A DNA stretch of 64,000 nt, from the NCBI GenBank assembly GCA_036558125.1, contig DATBGE010000036.1:8881-72880 (forward strand). The letters run 5' to 3'. The position numbers and the translations under genes were made by a program. The notes beneath the pieces are model-generated. The model ran no database searches. It worked only from the letters and a program-made list of their open reading frames with translations, and was not told the DNA's origin. The DNA is from DATBGE01 sp036558125. Lineage in GTDB: Bacteria; Gemmatimonadota; Gemmatimonadetes; Gemmatimonadales; GWC2-71-9. Below, piece after piece: positions 63,277 through 64,000 of the stretch; position 1 is the stretch's first letter; every line of letters begins with the position of its first letter.

Positions 63277-63900
63277 ATGGCGTCGATGGAAAACGATCGG
63301 GAGTCGGCGGAGTGGCTTCTCGGCTTAAGCGCCGAGGGGCCAGTCCGTGAGGAGACAGTCAGTCGCCTCCGTGCATTACTCCTCCGGGTAGCCAGGGCCG
63401 TGGCCACCCAGAGGAGAGCCAGCTTGCCGGATCGGGGATGGGAAGAAGTGGATGACTTGTGTCACCAGGCCGCGAGTGACGCGGCGATGGCGATTCTCAG
63501 CAAGCTTCCAGACTTTCGCGGCGATTCCCGCTTCACCACCTGGGCCTGCAAGTTCGCGATGTTCGAGATTTCGACCCGTCTCCGCCGCCACGCGTGGCGT
63601 CACCGGAAGATCGAGCTGGACGAGCGGGTCTGGGACCGGTTGGCGGACTCAGCGCCTCCGGCTCTCACCCGGCTGGAGCAGACCGAAACACTTCATTGCC
63701 TCGAGCGGGCAATTCGGCAGGACCTGACCGATCGGCAGCGCCTGGTCTTCCAGGCGGCCGTGCTCGACGAAGTGCCGATCGACGTGCTGGCCGAGCGACT
63801 CGAGAGTAACCGCGGGGCGATCTACAAGGTCCTGCACGACGCCCGAGCCCGGCTCCGGAAGGCCGTAGCGAGGAGCGAGGGCAAGGAGGAGCGGGTATGA
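63277..63900 (+). CDS. ECF-type RNA polymerase sigma factor
   Basis: About 207 residues. Region 2 (LSKLPDFRGDSRFTTWACKF, STRLRRHAWR) and region 4 (LTDRQRLVFQAAVLDEVPID, SNRGAIYKVLHDARARLRK) are clear. The ATG at 63277 (or 63286) has no Shine-Dalgarno but follows CATAAT by six bases, so a leaderless message is possible. The stop overlaps the next gene's ATG (ATGA), which looks like its zinc-type anti-sigma partner. Confidence 0.9.
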   Translation: MASMENDRESAEWLLGLSAEGPVREETVSRLRALLLRVARAVATQRRASLPDRGWEEVDDLCHQAASDAAMAILSKLPDFRGDSRFTTWACKFAMFEISTRLRRHAWRHRKIELDERVWDRLADSAPPALTRLEQTETLHCLERAIRQDLTDRQRLVFQAAVLDEVPIDVLAERLESNRGAIYKVLHDARARLRKAVARSEGKEERV

Positions 63901-64000
63901 GTCGGGACCCACTCGAAGGATTGCTGGGCCACACCGGTCGGGATCCGGGCTGCGATGCAGCGTTTGCGCAGTTCGACCGCTATTGCGATGCCGCCCTGCG
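63897..64000 (+). CDS. Probable anti-sigma factor, N-terminal fragment
   Basis: Only the first 34 residues are inside the window. They include GCDAAFAQFDRYCDAAL, which resembles the start of zinc-finger-type anti-sigma or sigma-partner proteins (Cys-rich helix at the N-terminus). The start overlaps the sigma factor stop by four bases, as such pairs often do. The usual His-x3-Cys-x2-Cys cannot be checked here. Confidence 0.5.
   Translation, partial: MSRDPLEGLLGHTGRDPGCDAAFAQFDRYCDAAL

Noticed and set aside
1..64000. tRNA, rRNA, transposase, integrase or att sites
   Set aside because: None recognised by eye on either strand. A tRNAscan or Infernal run would be decisive.

Overview
The window is 64 kb of high-GC DNA, densely packed with genes on both strands. 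Two PadR regulators are each paired with a large ADOP-type MacB/FtsX permease, and there are many RND pumps, a DUF4142 protein and an ECF42 sigma factor with a DGPF partner. Together these suggest a soil-type member of the Gemmatimonadota, or possibly the Acidobacteriota. That assignment is inference from gene content; no rRNA or other phylogenetic marker was seen. I recognised no tRNA or rRNA gene, CRISPR array, transposase or prophage. No stretch longer than about 300 bases lacks a plausible gene.

Layout. 1-913: tail of a diguanylate cyclase and an SH3-domain lipoprotein. 1011-4202: a copper-resistance operon (cupredoxin, copA, csoR) with a CsoR-like G-tract operator inside its promoter. 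4297-8732: a four-gene, overlapping membrane glycosylation operon (GT-C transferase, two tandem GT2 proteins of which the second has lost its catalytic motifs, and a flippase-like protein). 8827-15551: a formate dehydrogenase locus with fdhD, an iron-sulfur subunit, a NuoE-NuoF fusion, a molybdenum subunit and a LysR regulator. The molybdenum subunit has an in-frame UGA exactly at the active-site selenocysteine position, followed by a bacterial SECIS-like hairpin. 15746-24331: one giant cyclic beta-1,2-glucan synthase gene. 24340-30771: zincin, ATP-dependent DNA ligase, DinB protein, and a PadR/ADOP module. 30821-37227: a MarR-controlled RND tripartite pump. 37228-44723: assorted accessory genes (hypothetical protein, DUF4287 protein coupled to a sulfotransferase, DUF4142, SufR-like regulator, DGPF-ECF42-SDR). 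44760-47854: a second PadR/ADOP module. 48011-54089: pirin, DoxX, DUF4136, DUF2252, MFS transporter, exonuclease III, and two heptamer-type intergenic repeats. 54145-61630: TPR protein and a second RND pump with a DUF2892 protein. This pump is divergent from an ArsR regulator, and face-to-face promoters share one palindrome between them. 62306-64000: alpha/beta hydrolase, an ECF-type sigma factor and the start of its probable anti-sigma partner.

The strongest single observation is the formate dehydrogenase. It reads as a selenoprotein, and its alpha subunit is divided between two genes: the Fe-S half is encoded downstream of the diaphorase gene and the Mo/Sec half upstream. Standard annotation would probably call the Mo gene a truncated or frameshifted pseudogene. 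Other notable points are promoter-embedded operators for CsoR, ArsR, MarR and PadR regulators, the degenerate GT2 paralogue, and the heptameric repeats.
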